DNA of 57,957 bases from an uncultured Mycoplasmatota bacterium. Lineage in GTDB: Bacteria; Bacillota_I; Bacilli_A; RF39; UBA660. The position numbers and the translations under genes were made by a program. Of the stretch, positions 27,382 to 35,214 are shown piece by piece; positions within the stretch are counted from its first letter, which is position 1, and every line of letters starts with the position of its first letter. Location of the stretch: the NCBI GenBank assembly GCA_946414095.1, contig CAMKNB010000005.1, positions 1 through 57,957 on the forward strand, read 5' to 3'. The notes under the pieces are model-generated. The model had not been told where the DNA came from. It ran no database searches and was given only the letters and a program-made list of their open reading frames with translations.

Positions 27382-28431
27382 ATGAGATGTGTAGCAATAA
27401 GTGGACCAAAGAAATTAACACTTGAAAATAGAGAACCTAAAGTTGGAAAACGAGGATATATTTTAATAGATGTAATAAAGGCTGGAATATGTGGTTCAGA
27501 CATTCATTATTGGGTTTCTGGTGAGCCAAAGGGGCTTGTTATGGGGCATGAATTTAGTGGAATAGTAATTGATAATGGTGGAAGTAAAAACTTTAAAGAA
27601 GGAGATAGAGTTACAGCATTACCAATATCACCATGTAACGAATGTGCTGAATGCAAAAGTGGAGAAGTGCAAATATGTAGCCATACTTGGGAACAAGCAA
27701 TAGGTCTTTCACTTGATAATCCTGGTGCTTTTGGTGGAAGAGTACTTGTACGTGAAGATATGGTAAGACATTTACCAGATACAGTAAGTTATGAAAGTGG
27801 AGCTATGATAGAACCTGCTTCAGTTGCACTTAGAGCTGCAAATATATCGGGTATAAAAAAAGGAGATAAAGCTCTTGTTATAGGTGGTGGAATAATTGGA
27901 TTATTAACAGCATACTTTTTAAAAGTTAAAGGAGCTTCATATGTAGCATTAACAGAAACAAATCCTGCAAGAGGACAAAAAAGTGTTAAACTTGGTGTTG
28001 CAGATGAATGGTTTAATGCAATGGATGCAAAGATTTCAGAAAAATTAATGAGTAAAACAACTAATGGAAATGGATTTGATGTTGTATGTGATTGTGTAGG
28101 AAATAGTCCAGCTCTTAGTAGTGCTATTATGTATACAAAACCAAATGGTTATTTAACAATGGTTGGCATTTCATTAGGAAGTGTTAATGTTCCATTGGTT
28201 AGCGCTGTATTAAAAGAAATCAATATAAAAGGTTCAATTGCATATAAACCAATTGAATTTGATGCTGTTATAAAATTTGTAGCTGATAAAAAAATAAATC
28301 TAGAAAAGTTTATTGATGATATTGTAACTTTAGAAGATGTACAAGCATCATTTGAAAGATTGACTAGTGGTGTAGATGATGCAGTTAAAATATTAGTTGA
28401 TCCTAATAAACATAAGATTGTTGAAATATAA
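27382..28431 (+). CDS. Zinc-dependent alcohol/polyol dehydrogenase (MDR family)
   Basis: 349 residues. The catalytic-zinc region AGICGSDIHYW and GHEFSGIV is followed by the structural zinc knuckle CNECAECKSGEVQIC. The Rossmann part has VIGGGIIGLLTAYFLK. The pattern fits the threonine/sorbitol/butanediol dehydrogenase group of NAD(P)-dependent enzymes; the substrate cannot be read. The ATG at 27382 has GAGGG 6 bases upstream; the in-frame ATG at 27376 overlaps it. Extended -10 (TGGTAAAAT) upstream, terminator downstream, so it is monocistronic and inserted between nusG and rplK. Confidence 0.9.
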   Translation: MRCVAISGPKKLTLENREPKVGKRGYILIDVIKAGICGSDIHYWVSGEPKGLVMGHEFSGIVIDNGGSKNFKEGDRVTALPISPCNECAECKSGEVQICSHTWEQAIGLSLDNPGAFGGRVLVREDMVRHLPDTVSYESGAMIEPASVALRAANISGIKKGDKALVIGGGIIGLLTAYFLKVKGASYVALTETNPARGQKSVKLGVADEWFNAMDAKISEKLMSKTTNGNGFDVVCDCVGNSPALSSAIMYTKPNGYLTMVGISLGSVNVPLVSAVLKEINIKGSIAYKPIEFDAVIKFVADKKINLEKFIDDIVTLEDVQASFERLTSGVDDAVKILVDPNKHKIVEI

Positions 28432-28452
28432 GAGTAATTTTTACTCTTTTTA
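28431..28452 (+). terminator. Terminator
   Basis: AGAGTAA and TTACTCT form a short hairpin over TTT with a following T run; it ends the dehydrogenase gene. Confidence 0.8.
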
Positions 28453-28463
28453 TTTGTTTTTGC

Positions 28464-28492
28464 TTGATTTTATGGGACTTGTGTGTTATTAT
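28464..28492 (+). promoter_or_regulatory. Promoter of rplK-rplA
   Basis: TTGATT (28464-28469) and TATTAT (28487-28492) with a 17-base spacer. Transcription should start near 28499, giving a leader of about 100 bases. Confidence 0.75.
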
Positions 28493-28501
28493 GTACTAGT
28501 C

Positions 28502-28570
28502 GATTTATATTTTTAATATAAATTAGAAGTGGGAGATTATATGGATTATCGCGAACCACTCGCGGAAAAA
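28502..28570 (+). promoter_or_regulatory. Structured rplK leader, possible L1 autoregulatory site
   Basis: Two elements are visible: a perfect hairpin ATTTATATT/AATATAAAT, then AGTGGGAG...CCACT with a competing CGCG...CGCG pairing. Leaders of the L11-L1 operon commonly carry an L1-binding site. The match to that motif is not strong enough to be sure. Confidence 0.4.
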
Positions 28571-28601
28571 AATATCTAAAATTATATAGGAGGTGTTTTT
28601 C

Positions 28602-29219
28602 GTGGCAAAGAATGTTGTAAAGAAAATCAAATTACAAATTCAAGCAGGTAAAGCTACACCAGCTCCACCAGTTGGAACTGTATTAGGTCCTGCAGGAATT
28701 AACTTACAAGAATTTTGTACTAAGTACAATGAAGCAACTAGAGAAAAAATGGGAGATATAGTACCAGTTGAAATTTCTATTTATGAAGATAGAACATTTG
28801 ATTTTGTACTAAAAACTCCACCAACTGCTTCTTTAATTTTAAAAGCAGCTGGAATTGAAAAAGGAAGTACAAAAGGTGCTAATCATATTGTTGCTACTAT
28901 TAGTAAAGATGAAATAAGAAAGATTGCTGAAATTAAAATGCCAGATTTAAATGCATATGATATTGAATCTGCAATTAAAATCGTAGCAGGAACAGCAAGA
29001 AATATGGGAATTGCTGTTAAAGGTCTTAATGATTCTGAATTAGAAGCACAAGAAAAAGAAGCAGAAAGAGCAGAAGCTCAAGCAGCTAAATTAGAAGCTG
29101 AACTTGAAGAAGCTGAAGAGAGTGCTAAAGCTATGGCTGAAGGTGCTAATGTTGAAGTAGAAACAACACATCAAGATAAAGAAGATACTGAATCAGAAGA
29201 AAAAGAAAGCGAAGAATAA
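28602..29219 (+). CDS. rplK: 50S ribosomal protein L11 with a C-terminal acidic extension
   Basis: 205 residues instead of the usual ~141. Residues 1-141 are standard L11: [47 protein letters not shown] and [20 protein letters not shown]. Residues 142-205 are a Glu/Ala-rich predicted helix ([20 protein letters not shown]) followed by an acidic disordered tail ([13 protein letters not shown]). The GTG at 28602 has AGGAGGT 7 bases upstream. L11 forms the GTPase-associated centre with 23S rRNA; the tail would extend from the stalk base. Codon use in the tail is like the rest, and no frameshift is seen. Confidence 0.95.
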   Translation: MAKNVVKKIKLQIQAGKATPAPPVGTVLGPAGINLQEFCTKYNEATREKMGDIVPVEISIYEDRTFDFVLKTPPTASLILKAAGIEKGSTKGANHIVATISKDEIRKIAEIKMPDLNAYDIESAIKIVAGTARNMGIAVKGLNDSELEAQEKEAERAEAQAAKLEAELEEAEESAKAMAEGANVEVETTHQDKEDTESEEKESEE

Positions 29220-29279
29220 AATTTAAATTATTAATCGTGAGAAATAGATAATCCAAACACCACATAAGGAGGTAAGTTT

Positions 29280-29969
29280 ATGAAGAAACATAGTAAGATG
29301 TATGTGGAAGCACAAGCTAGCGTTGAAAAGAATAAAGAATATGACGTTAGTGAAGCGATCAAATTACTTAAGAGTCTTAAAACTAGAAAATTTGATGAAA
29401 CTGTAGATTTAGCATTAAATTTAAATATTGATGCTAAGAAGACTGATATGAATGTTAGAGGAAGCTTTGTTTTACCAAATGGAACTGGAAAGACAAAAAG
29501 AGTATTAGTTGTTACTAAAACTAAAGCAGATGAAGCAAAAGATGCTGAATTTGTTGGAGCAGAAGATATGTTAGAAAAAATCGAAAAAGAAAATTGGTTC
29601 GAATTCGATACTATCGTAGCTACTCCAGAAATGATGCCTGCATTAGGAAAACTTGGTAAAATTTTAGGTCCTAAAGGTTTAATGCCAAACCCAAAATTAG
29701 GAACAGTTACTACTAATGTTAAAGATGCTATTAGTAACATCAAAAAAGGTATGGTTGAATATAAAAACGATTCTTATGGAAATGTTCATGTTTCAATTGG
29801 TAAATTATCATTTACTGAAGCAAAACTTGAAGAAAACTTAAGAGCAATTATTAATGAAATCGTTAAAAACAAACCTACAGGTGTAAAAGGTACATTCATT
29901 AAGAGTGTAAATTTATCATCAACTATGAGTCCTGGAATAAAAATTGATAGAAATTCTTTAGGATTATAA
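29280..29969 (+). CDS. rplA: 50S ribosomal protein L1
   Basis: 229 residues, standard length. Blocks include ASVEKNKEYDVSEAIKLLK, the RNA-binding FDETVDLALNLNID, VVTKTKADEAKDAEFVG, KLGKILGPKGLMPNPKLGTV and the C-terminal YGNVHVSIGKLSF. Binds the L1 stalk of 23S rRNA and commonly represses its own operon. It begins 60 bases after rplK with GGAGG upstream. A terminator follows, and rplJ-rplL, which usually come next, are absent. Confidence 0.97.
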   Translation: MKKHSKMYVEAQASVEKNKEYDVSEAIKLLKSLKTRKFDETVDLALNLNIDAKKTDMNVRGSFVLPNGTGKTKRVLVVTKTKADEAKDAEFVGAEDMLEKIEKENWFEFDTIVATPEMMPALGKLGKILGPKGLMPNPKLGTVTTNVKDAISNIKKGMVEYKNDSYGNVHVSIGKLSFTEAKLEENLRAIINEIVKNKPTGVKGTFIKSVNLSSTMSPGIKIDRNSLGL

Positions 29970-29979
29970 TTTAGTAATT

Positions 29980-30003
29980 AAAGTAGAGAAATCTACTTTT
30001 TTT
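29980..30003 (+). terminator. Terminator of rplK-rplA
   Basis: AAAGTAGA and TCTACTTT pair around GAAA and are followed by T residues. Confidence 0.85.
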
Positions 30004-30049
30004 ATTTTATTTTTAATGATATAATATACAATTATTTTTGAGGTGTACT

Positions 30050-30811
30050 ATGGAATATTTATTAAATGGTGATATATACTTAAAAGTAAAACCTGATATT
30101 TTACATGAAACTAATGAAGAAAAAATAAGTATTATAGATAAAATAATTATGTATATTAATGCACAAACTGGTTATGAAATAAAAATACCTGATGAAATTA
30201 TATCAGATGAAGTATCTTCACTAAACTATATTATTGCTGAAATAAATGATTTAGATGAAAGTGTAAAGTCATTAATTAGTGATGGAACAAAAAGACTAAT
30301 TAATAGTACTTGTAAATATGTTCTTAATGGTGGGTATGAAGAATTACTTGGTATTAGTGGTGAATCTATTATTGATTATAGTGGTTGTGATAGTTTTTGG
30401 ATTTTATTAACAAATGGATATAATTCAGCATTAGTACAAAGCAATAATCCAAACAATGTTAAATTATGTAATAATAAACCTGGTAATAAATTTGTTAGAT
30501 TATTTGATTTTTTAATGTCCTCCACATTTATTGGAATGAATTTTAGAAGAACAATACCATTAATACATAAAAATGATAGAGATTATTCATTTGTTAATCC
30601 TAAATATTATAATTATCTAATTTTATATGGAAGCAATGATTTATTATTAGCTAAAGAATTAACAGAAAATGAATACTTTTTAATAGATAGAAAATACTTT
30701 CAAGATGGAAATTATGAACTTTATGGTCAAAAGAATACTGAATACACAATTGAAAGAGTATATAAAGAGATAATTGATCAATTATCAAATAATAACAAAA
30801 AGACATTATAA
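30050..30811 (+). CDS. Hypothetical protein, 253 aa
   Basis: Not recognised. A soluble, acidic protein with no signal peptide, membrane segment or obvious catalytic motif. The N-terminal half is mostly helical (EEKISIIDKIIMYINAQ, LNYIIAEINDL), the C-terminal half has aromatic strands (YYNYLILYGSNDLLL, YFLIDRKYFQDGNYELYG). Single gene with its own extended -10 (TGA-TATAAT, 30017-30025) and a terminator downstream. The ATG at 30050 has GAGGTG upstream. Confidence 0.7.
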   Translation: MEYLLNGDIYLKVKPDILHETNEEKISIIDKIIMYINAQTGYEIKIPDEIISDEVSSLNYIIAEINDLDESVKSLISDGTKRLINSTCKYVLNGGYEELLGISGESIIDYSGCDSFWILLTNGYNSALVQSNNPNNVKLCNNKPGNKFVRLFDFLMSSTFIGMNFRRTIPLIHKNDRDYSFVNPKYYNYLILYGSNDLLLAKELTENEYFLIDRKYFQDGNYELYGQKNTEYTIERVYKEIIDQLSNNNKKTL

Positions 30812-30812
30812 A

Positions 30813-30835
30813 AGCCGAATAATCGGCTATTTTTA
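30813..30835. terminator. Bidirectional terminator
   Basis: AGCCGA-ATAA-TCGGCT with A and T runs on both flanks, between two convergent genes. Confidence 0.8.
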
Positions 30836-30849
30836 TTATATTAAAACCA

Positions 30850-31056
30850 TTAGTCATGGTGTTCATCTAATGGTTTCAATAATAGTCCTGTACATATTAG
30901 GCCACTAATACCAACAAGAGCATATACAATGTTAGATAGAACTGAGTCTTCTCCGAATAATAGTGTAACTAAATTCACGTCAAAAAGACCTATCATACCC
31001 CAGTTAACGGCCCCAATTATTATGAGTGTTAAACATACTTTGTATAATGTATTCAT
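30850..31056 (-). CDS. DUF378-family small membrane protein
   Basis: 68 residues with two membrane segments. The family pattern is clear: LIIIGAVNWGMIGLFDVNLVTLLFG followed by LSNIVYALVGISGL. DUF378 proteins are widespread in Firmicutes, of unknown function. AAGGAGGAATC precedes the ATG on the minus strand. The last codons form a hairpin (AAACCATTAG...CTAATGGTTT) that could help end transcription. Monocistronic and convergent with its left neighbour. Confidence 0.85.
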   Translation of the reverse strand: MNTLYKVCLTLIIIGAVNWGMIGLFDVNLVTLLFGEDSVLSNIVYALVGISGLICTGLLLKPLDEHHD

Positions 31057-31154
31057 GATTCCTCCTTACTTATTAATATTTTGTGCGTTTTTATAAATAA
31101 TATTCATATAAAATTAAAAATTAAAATATAATTTATCAAGAAGGGGGAATTAAT

Positions 31155-32135
31155 ATCAAAAAAATTATATTATTATTAATGTCATGTCTTATGTTAGTAG
31201 GATGTAATAAAATGGATAGTAAGAGTGCTATTGAGAAATTTAAAACAAATATAGAAAATAGTAAATCTTACACGTTAACTGGTCAAATGGATATAGTTAG
31301 TAATGAAGATGTATATTCATATGATGTGGTAGTTGATTATTTAAAAGATGATTACTATAAAGCTAGTTTAAAAAATAAAGATACTAACCATGAACAAATA
31401 ATACTTAAAAATAAGTCAGGTGTTTATGTAATTACTCCAAGTTTAAATAAAAGTTTTAAATTTCAGAGTGAATGGCCATTTAATAGTAGTCAAGCATATA
31501 TATTATCATCTTTATTAAAAGATTTAGAAAATGATTCAAATGTTATATTTGAAGAAAAAGATGATAAATACTTATTATCATCTACAGTAAATTATCCAAA
31601 TAATACTAATTTATTAAGTCAAAAAATTACATTTAATAAGGATATGGTACCAGAACTTGTTCAAGTTCTTGATAGAAACGGTGAAGAAAATATAACATTT
31701 AAAATATCTAAAGTAGAATTTGATAATAAGATAAATAGTGATTATTTTGAAATTGAAAATATGGAAATTTCAAATAATGATGAAAGTGTTAGTAAGTTAG
31801 ATGAAGTAGTATATCCAATGTATTTACCAAATGGAACAAAATTCAAGAGTGAGGAAACTGTTAAAACTGATTCTACTGAGAGAGTAATACTAACATTTAG
31901 TGGAGATAAATCTTTTATATTAATAGAGGAGGCTTCAAAAAATCCAGAAGATTTTGAAGTAACAACTACATCAGGTGAACTTGTATTTTATGAAAATGTT
32001 TTAGGTAATTTGAATGATTCATCACTTAATTGGTCTATGGATGGTAAAGATTATTACTTAATTGGAACTAATCTTACAAGTGAGGAATTATTAAAAGTAG
32101 CATCTTCAACATCAGCTGTAGCTATCGTTAAATAA
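31155..32135 (+). CDS. LolA/YdcC-like lipoprotein, possible AUC/AUU start
   Basis: About 326 residues if translation starts at the ATC at 31155, giving xKKIILLLLMSCLMLVGCNK, a normal lipoprotein signal with basic n-region, hydrophobic core and lipobox LVGC. AAGGGGG lies 7 bases before it. The first ATG (31179) is inside the hydrophobic core and would remove the positive charge. The mature protein has the repeated beta pattern of LolA/RseB-like folds (SYTLTGQMDIVSN, YDVVVDYLKDDYYKASLKN) followed by a domain with VYPMYLPNGTKFKSE and LTFSGDKSFILIEEAS like DUF4367 and Bacillus YdcC. Likely an anchored lipoprotein of the cell surface. Exact role unknown. Confidence 0.75.
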   Translation: MKKIILLLMSCLMLVGCNKMDSKSAIEKFKTNIENSKSYTLTGQMDIVSNEDVYSYDVVVDYLKDDYYKASLKNKDTNHEQIILKNKSGVYVITPSLNKSFKFQSEWPFNSSQAYILSSLLKDLENDSNVIFEEKDDKYLLSSTVNYPNNTNLLSQKITFNKDMVPELVQVLDRNGEENITFKISKVEFDNKINSDYFEIENMEISNNDESVSKLDEVVYPMYLPNGTKFKSEETVKTDSTERVILTFSGDKSFILIEEASKNPEDFEVTTTSGELVFYENVLGNLNDSSLNWSMDGKDYYLIGTNLTSEELLKVASSTSAVAIVK

Positions 32136-32164
32136 GTATTAGTAAAAAAACTAATGCTTTTTTT
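32135..32164 (+). terminator. Terminator
   Basis: AGTATTAG and CTAATGCT pair (one wobble) around an A-rich loop and are followed by seven T. It ends the lipoprotein gene. Confidence 0.8.
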
Positions 32165-32205
32165 GTGTAATTGTGGTATTATTTTAATAGAATGGAAGGG
32201 TGTTA

Positions 32206-32700
32206 ATGAAGAATACTTTAAAATATATAATTTTATTAATTCTATCAATTATATTAGTAGTAAGTATTACATTCACATATTTGGATTTGCATTATTCAGA
32301 AAAAGGTACAATAAAAATAAATAATGGATACTATGATATCGTATTTAGTAATGTACTAGTAGAAAATGATGATGCAAAAGTTAAAATTAATAATGATGAA
32401 GATAGTATTCATATTGGAGTAAATAATATAATAGAAAATAAAGAAATTGAATTATCATTAGATTTAAAGAATATTGGTTCTAAAGATGTTTTTGTTGATA
32501 ACTTTTCATATGCTAATATTGATAGTAATGTTGACTTATCTAAAATAGAAATAATTAGTTCATTAGAAAAGAATACAATTATTAAAGGTGGAGAAAGTAA
32601 AAAATTATTTGTTAAAATAAAATATAATGGTAAAGAAAAAATAGAAGATTCATATTATAATTTTAATATTAATTATGTATTTCAAGAAGTTAAACTTTAA
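32206..32700 (+). CDS. Hypothetical membrane-anchored beta-domain protein
   Basis: 164 residues, not recognised. A signal anchor (YIILLILSIILVVSITFTYL) precedes an extracytoplasmic domain rich in beta strands, with IELSLDLKNIGSKDVFVDNFSYANID resembling Ig/CARDB-type or camelysin-type folds. The ATG at 32206 has GGAAGGG upstream. It lies directly upstream of ftsA, which has its own extended -10 box (TGA-TATAAT, 32716-32724), so there is no need to assume an operon. Confidence 0.7.
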   Translation: MKNTLKYIILLILSIILVVSITFTYLDLHYSEKGTIKINNGYYDIVFSNVLVENDDAKVKINNDEDSIHIGVNNIIENKEIELSLDLKNIGSKDVFVDNFSYANIDSNVDLSKIEIISSLEKNTIIKGGESKKLFVKIKYNGKEKIEDSYYNFNINYVFQEVKL

Positions 32701-32749
32701 AAAAAATATTAATTTTGATATAATAAAAAATAGATTGTAAGGAGGATAC

Positions 32750-33985
32750 ATGAAAGAAATAATATCAAGTTTAGATATTGGTTCATCTACAGTAAAGTTA
32801 GTAGTAGGCGAAGTGTATAAAAATGAAGTACATGTCTTATGTGTATCTGAGGTGAAATCTAAAGGCGTAAAAAAAGGAATTATAACTAATCCTGAAGAAG
32901 CATTAATATCAATAAAAGAATTGTTTTCAAGAAGTGAAGAAATGCTAAACATTAAGATTAATAAAGTAATATTAATAGTTCCTTCATACTATGCTGAATT
33001 TATAGTAACAGAGGGTGTAAGTACAATAACAAATCCAGAAGGTATAGTTGACAGTCCAGATATAGTAAGATGTTTACAAGCGTGTGTATATAATAAAGTT
33101 CCAAATAATAAGGAATTTATATCTATAATGCCAATAGAATTTCTAGTTGATGAAGACAAAAAAACTAAAGATCCTAAAGGTATGAAAGCAGAAAAACTTA
33201 GATGTAAGGCAGTACTTAGTTTAGCTCCAAAGAGAAATGTTTATACTGCTATATCATTGCTTGAAAATATAAATGTTAGTGTAGTAGATATTAATTTTGG
33301 ATGTGTTTGTGATTACTATGAATTTAAGAATAATGAACTTGATAAAAAGAATACAGCTGTTATTAACATAGGAGATGAAAAGACAGAGGTAAGTATATTT
33401 AAAAAAGGTATACTTGTTGAAACAGAAAATATAGAACTAGGAAGTAAAAATATAGATAGAGATATATGTTATATATATGATATAAGTAGAACTAGAGCAA
33501 GGGAATTAAAAGAAAAATTTGCACTTGCTCATAAGAGAAATGCTTCAACATCATGGAGTGAAGAAGTTGTAACTAATCAAGAAGAGGATATAAAGATAAA
33601 TCAATATGAAATAAGTGAAATAATTTATTCAAGAATTAGAGAGATATTGGAACTATCTAAAAAGCAAATTAACCTCTTAACAAAGCTTGAAATTAGTTAT
33701 ATAATAGTTACAGGGGGAGTAAGTGAAGCAAACGACTTTAATTTAGTAGTCGATGAAGTGTTTGGAAGAGAAATTGAAATTTACAAAGTAAAAGAAATTG
33801 GCTGTAGACATAATAAGTATTCAAGTGCTTTAGGATTTATTAAATATTATCATGAAAAGTTATCATTTAGAAATAAATTAGCTTATACAGTTGATGAAGA
33901 AAGTCAAAATGAATTAGTAAATACAAAAAAATCAAATAATAATACAATACTCGGAAAAGTATATGGATACTTTTTCAACAATTAA
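32750..33985 (+). CDS. ftsA: Cell division protein FtsA
   Basis: 411 residues, actin-like protein that tethers FtsZ to the membrane. The first phosphate loop SSLDIGSSTVKLVVGEV is clear, as is INIGDEKTEVSIFKKG for phosphate 2 and IIVTGGVSE for the adenosine region. The 1C-type domain between them (EGIVDSPDIVRCLQA) is present. The C-terminal ILGKVYGYFFNN is the amphipathic membrane-targeting helix typical of FtsA. Ribosome binding site AAGGAGG. Followed by ftsZ after 10 bases, the conserved order. Confidence 0.95.
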   Translation: MKEIISSLDIGSSTVKLVVGEVYKNEVHVLCVSEVKSKGVKKGIITNPEEALISIKELFSRSEEMLNIKINKVILIVPSYYAEFIVTEGVSTITNPEGIVDSPDIVRCLQACVYNKVPNNKEFISIMPIEFLVDEDKKTKDPKGMKAEKLRCKAVLSLAPKRNVYTAISLLENINVSVVDINFGCVCDYYEFKNNELDKKNTAVINIGDEKTEVSIFKKGILVETENIELGSKNIDRDICYIYDISRTRARELKEKFALAHKRNASTSWSEEVVTNQEEDIKINQYEISEIIYSRIREILELSKKQINLLTKLEISYIIVTGGVSEANDFNLVVDEVFGREIEIYKVKEIGCRHNKYSSALGFIKYYHEKLSFRNKLAYTVDEESQNELVNTKKSNNNTILGKVYGYFFNN

Positions 33986-33995
33986 GGAGTGAAAT

Positions 33996-35072
33996 ATGAA
34001 TAACAAATTAGAAATGGATCAAATAGCAGATATTAAAGTTATTGGTGTTGGTGGCGGTGGATGTAATGCTGTTAATAGAATGATTGATTCTGGACTTAGA
34101 GGAGTTGAATTTATTGTTGCTAACACTGATCAACAAGTACTAAATGTTTCTCATGCCGAACACAAAATCCAACTTGGTGAAACTATCACTAAAGGAAGAG
34201 GCGCTGGAACAAGACCAGAAGTAGGTAGAGAAGCTGCTCTTGAAGCAAAACAAGAAATTGAAGATGCTTTACGTGGAGCAGATATGGTATTTATTACTTG
34301 TGGACTTGGTGGTGGAACTGGTACTGGAGCTGCCCCTGTAATTGCAGAAATAGCGCAAAATTTGGGATGCTTAACAGTAGCAATTGTAACAAAACCATTC
34401 AAATTCGAAGGCAAAAAGAGAATGGATTATGCTTTAGTTGGTTTGGATGAACTTAGAAAACATGTTGATACAATTGTTGTAATTCCAAATGATAGATTAA
34501 GAGATTTAATTGATAGATCTACACCACTTAACTTAGCATTCCAAGAAGTTGATAATGTGTTAAGACTTGGTGTTCAATCAATATCTGACTTAATTAGTGT
34601 TCCCGGTCTTGTTAACTTAGATTTTGCAGATGTAAGAACAATAATGGAAGAAAAAGGAGATGCACTAATTGGTATTGGTGTAGGATTTGGTGATAATAGA
34701 GCTGTAGAAGCTGCTAAACAAGCTGTAAATAGTCCATTATTAGAGCAAACAATAAATGGAGCCACAGATTGTATTGTAAATATAACTGGTGGAAATTCAA
34801 TGGGACTTTTCGAAGCAGAAGATGCTGTTGAAGTTGTTAGAGCAGCTGCTAATACAGATGTTAACATCATATTTGGTGCAGTTATTAACGAATCATTAAC
34901 AGATGAAATTATTGTTACAGTAATAGCAACAGGTTTTGAAGATTCAACTGAGCCACTTTATCGTTCAATTGAAGGTGAAAGAGAAACAAGAGAAAAGAGA
35001 ATTACTGAAAAAGAAGTAGAAGATGATGAAGAATTAGAACTTCCTTCTTTCTTAAGAAATAGAGATTTTTAG
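33996..35072 (+). CDS. ftsZ: Cell division protein FtsZ
   Basis: 358 residues, tubulin-like GTPase of the division ring. The GTP-binding blocks are [16 protein letters not shown] at the N-terminus, [16 protein letters not shown] (tubulin signature) and the T7 loop region [11 protein letters not shown]. The C-terminal peptide is [11 protein letters not shown], which fits the conserved tail that binds FtsA (consensus x-IPxFLR). The linker is short, about 25 acidic residues. Immediately downstream of ftsA; strong terminator follows. Confidence 0.98.
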   Translation: MNNKLEMDQIADIKVIGVGGGGCNAVNRMIDSGLRGVEFIVANTDQQVLNVSHAEHKIQLGETITKGRGAGTRPEVGREAALEAKQEIEDALRGADMVFITCGLGGGTGTGAAPVIAEIAQNLGCLTVAIVTKPFKFEGKKRMDYALVGLDELRKHVDTIVVIPNDRLRDLIDRSTPLNLAFQEVDNVLRLGVQSISDLISVPGLVNLDFADVRTIMEEKGDALIGIGVGFGDNRAVEAAKQAVNSPLLEQTINGATDCIVNITGGNSMGLFEAEDAVEVVRAAANTDVNIIFGAVINESLTDEIIVTVIATGFEDSTEPLYRSIEGERETREKRITEKEVEDDEELELPSFLRNRDF

Positions 35073-35097
35073 AAGTTAGAGATAACTTCTTTTTTTT
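35071..35097 (+). terminator. Terminator of ftsA-ftsZ
   Basis: AGAAGTTA and TAACTTCT pair around GAGA and are followed by eight T. Confidence 0.88.
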
Positions 35098-35141
35098 GTC
35101 TATATTTTAATAGCAATTTTACAAAAAATTTACACAAAATA

Positions 35142-35170
35142 TTGATTTATAAAAATAAGACTACTATAAT
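35142..35170 (+). promoter_or_regulatory. Promoter with a leader hairpin
   Basis: TTGATT (35142-35147) and TATAAT (35165-35170) are 17 bases apart. The leader holds a small hairpin, GTAAGC-GGGT-GCTTAC (35185-35200), just before the ribosome binding site AAAGGAGGG of the next gene. Confidence 0.75.
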
Positions 35171-35214
35171 GATTATTAGAGTAGTAAGCGGGTGCTTACA
35201 TAAAGGAGGGTTAT

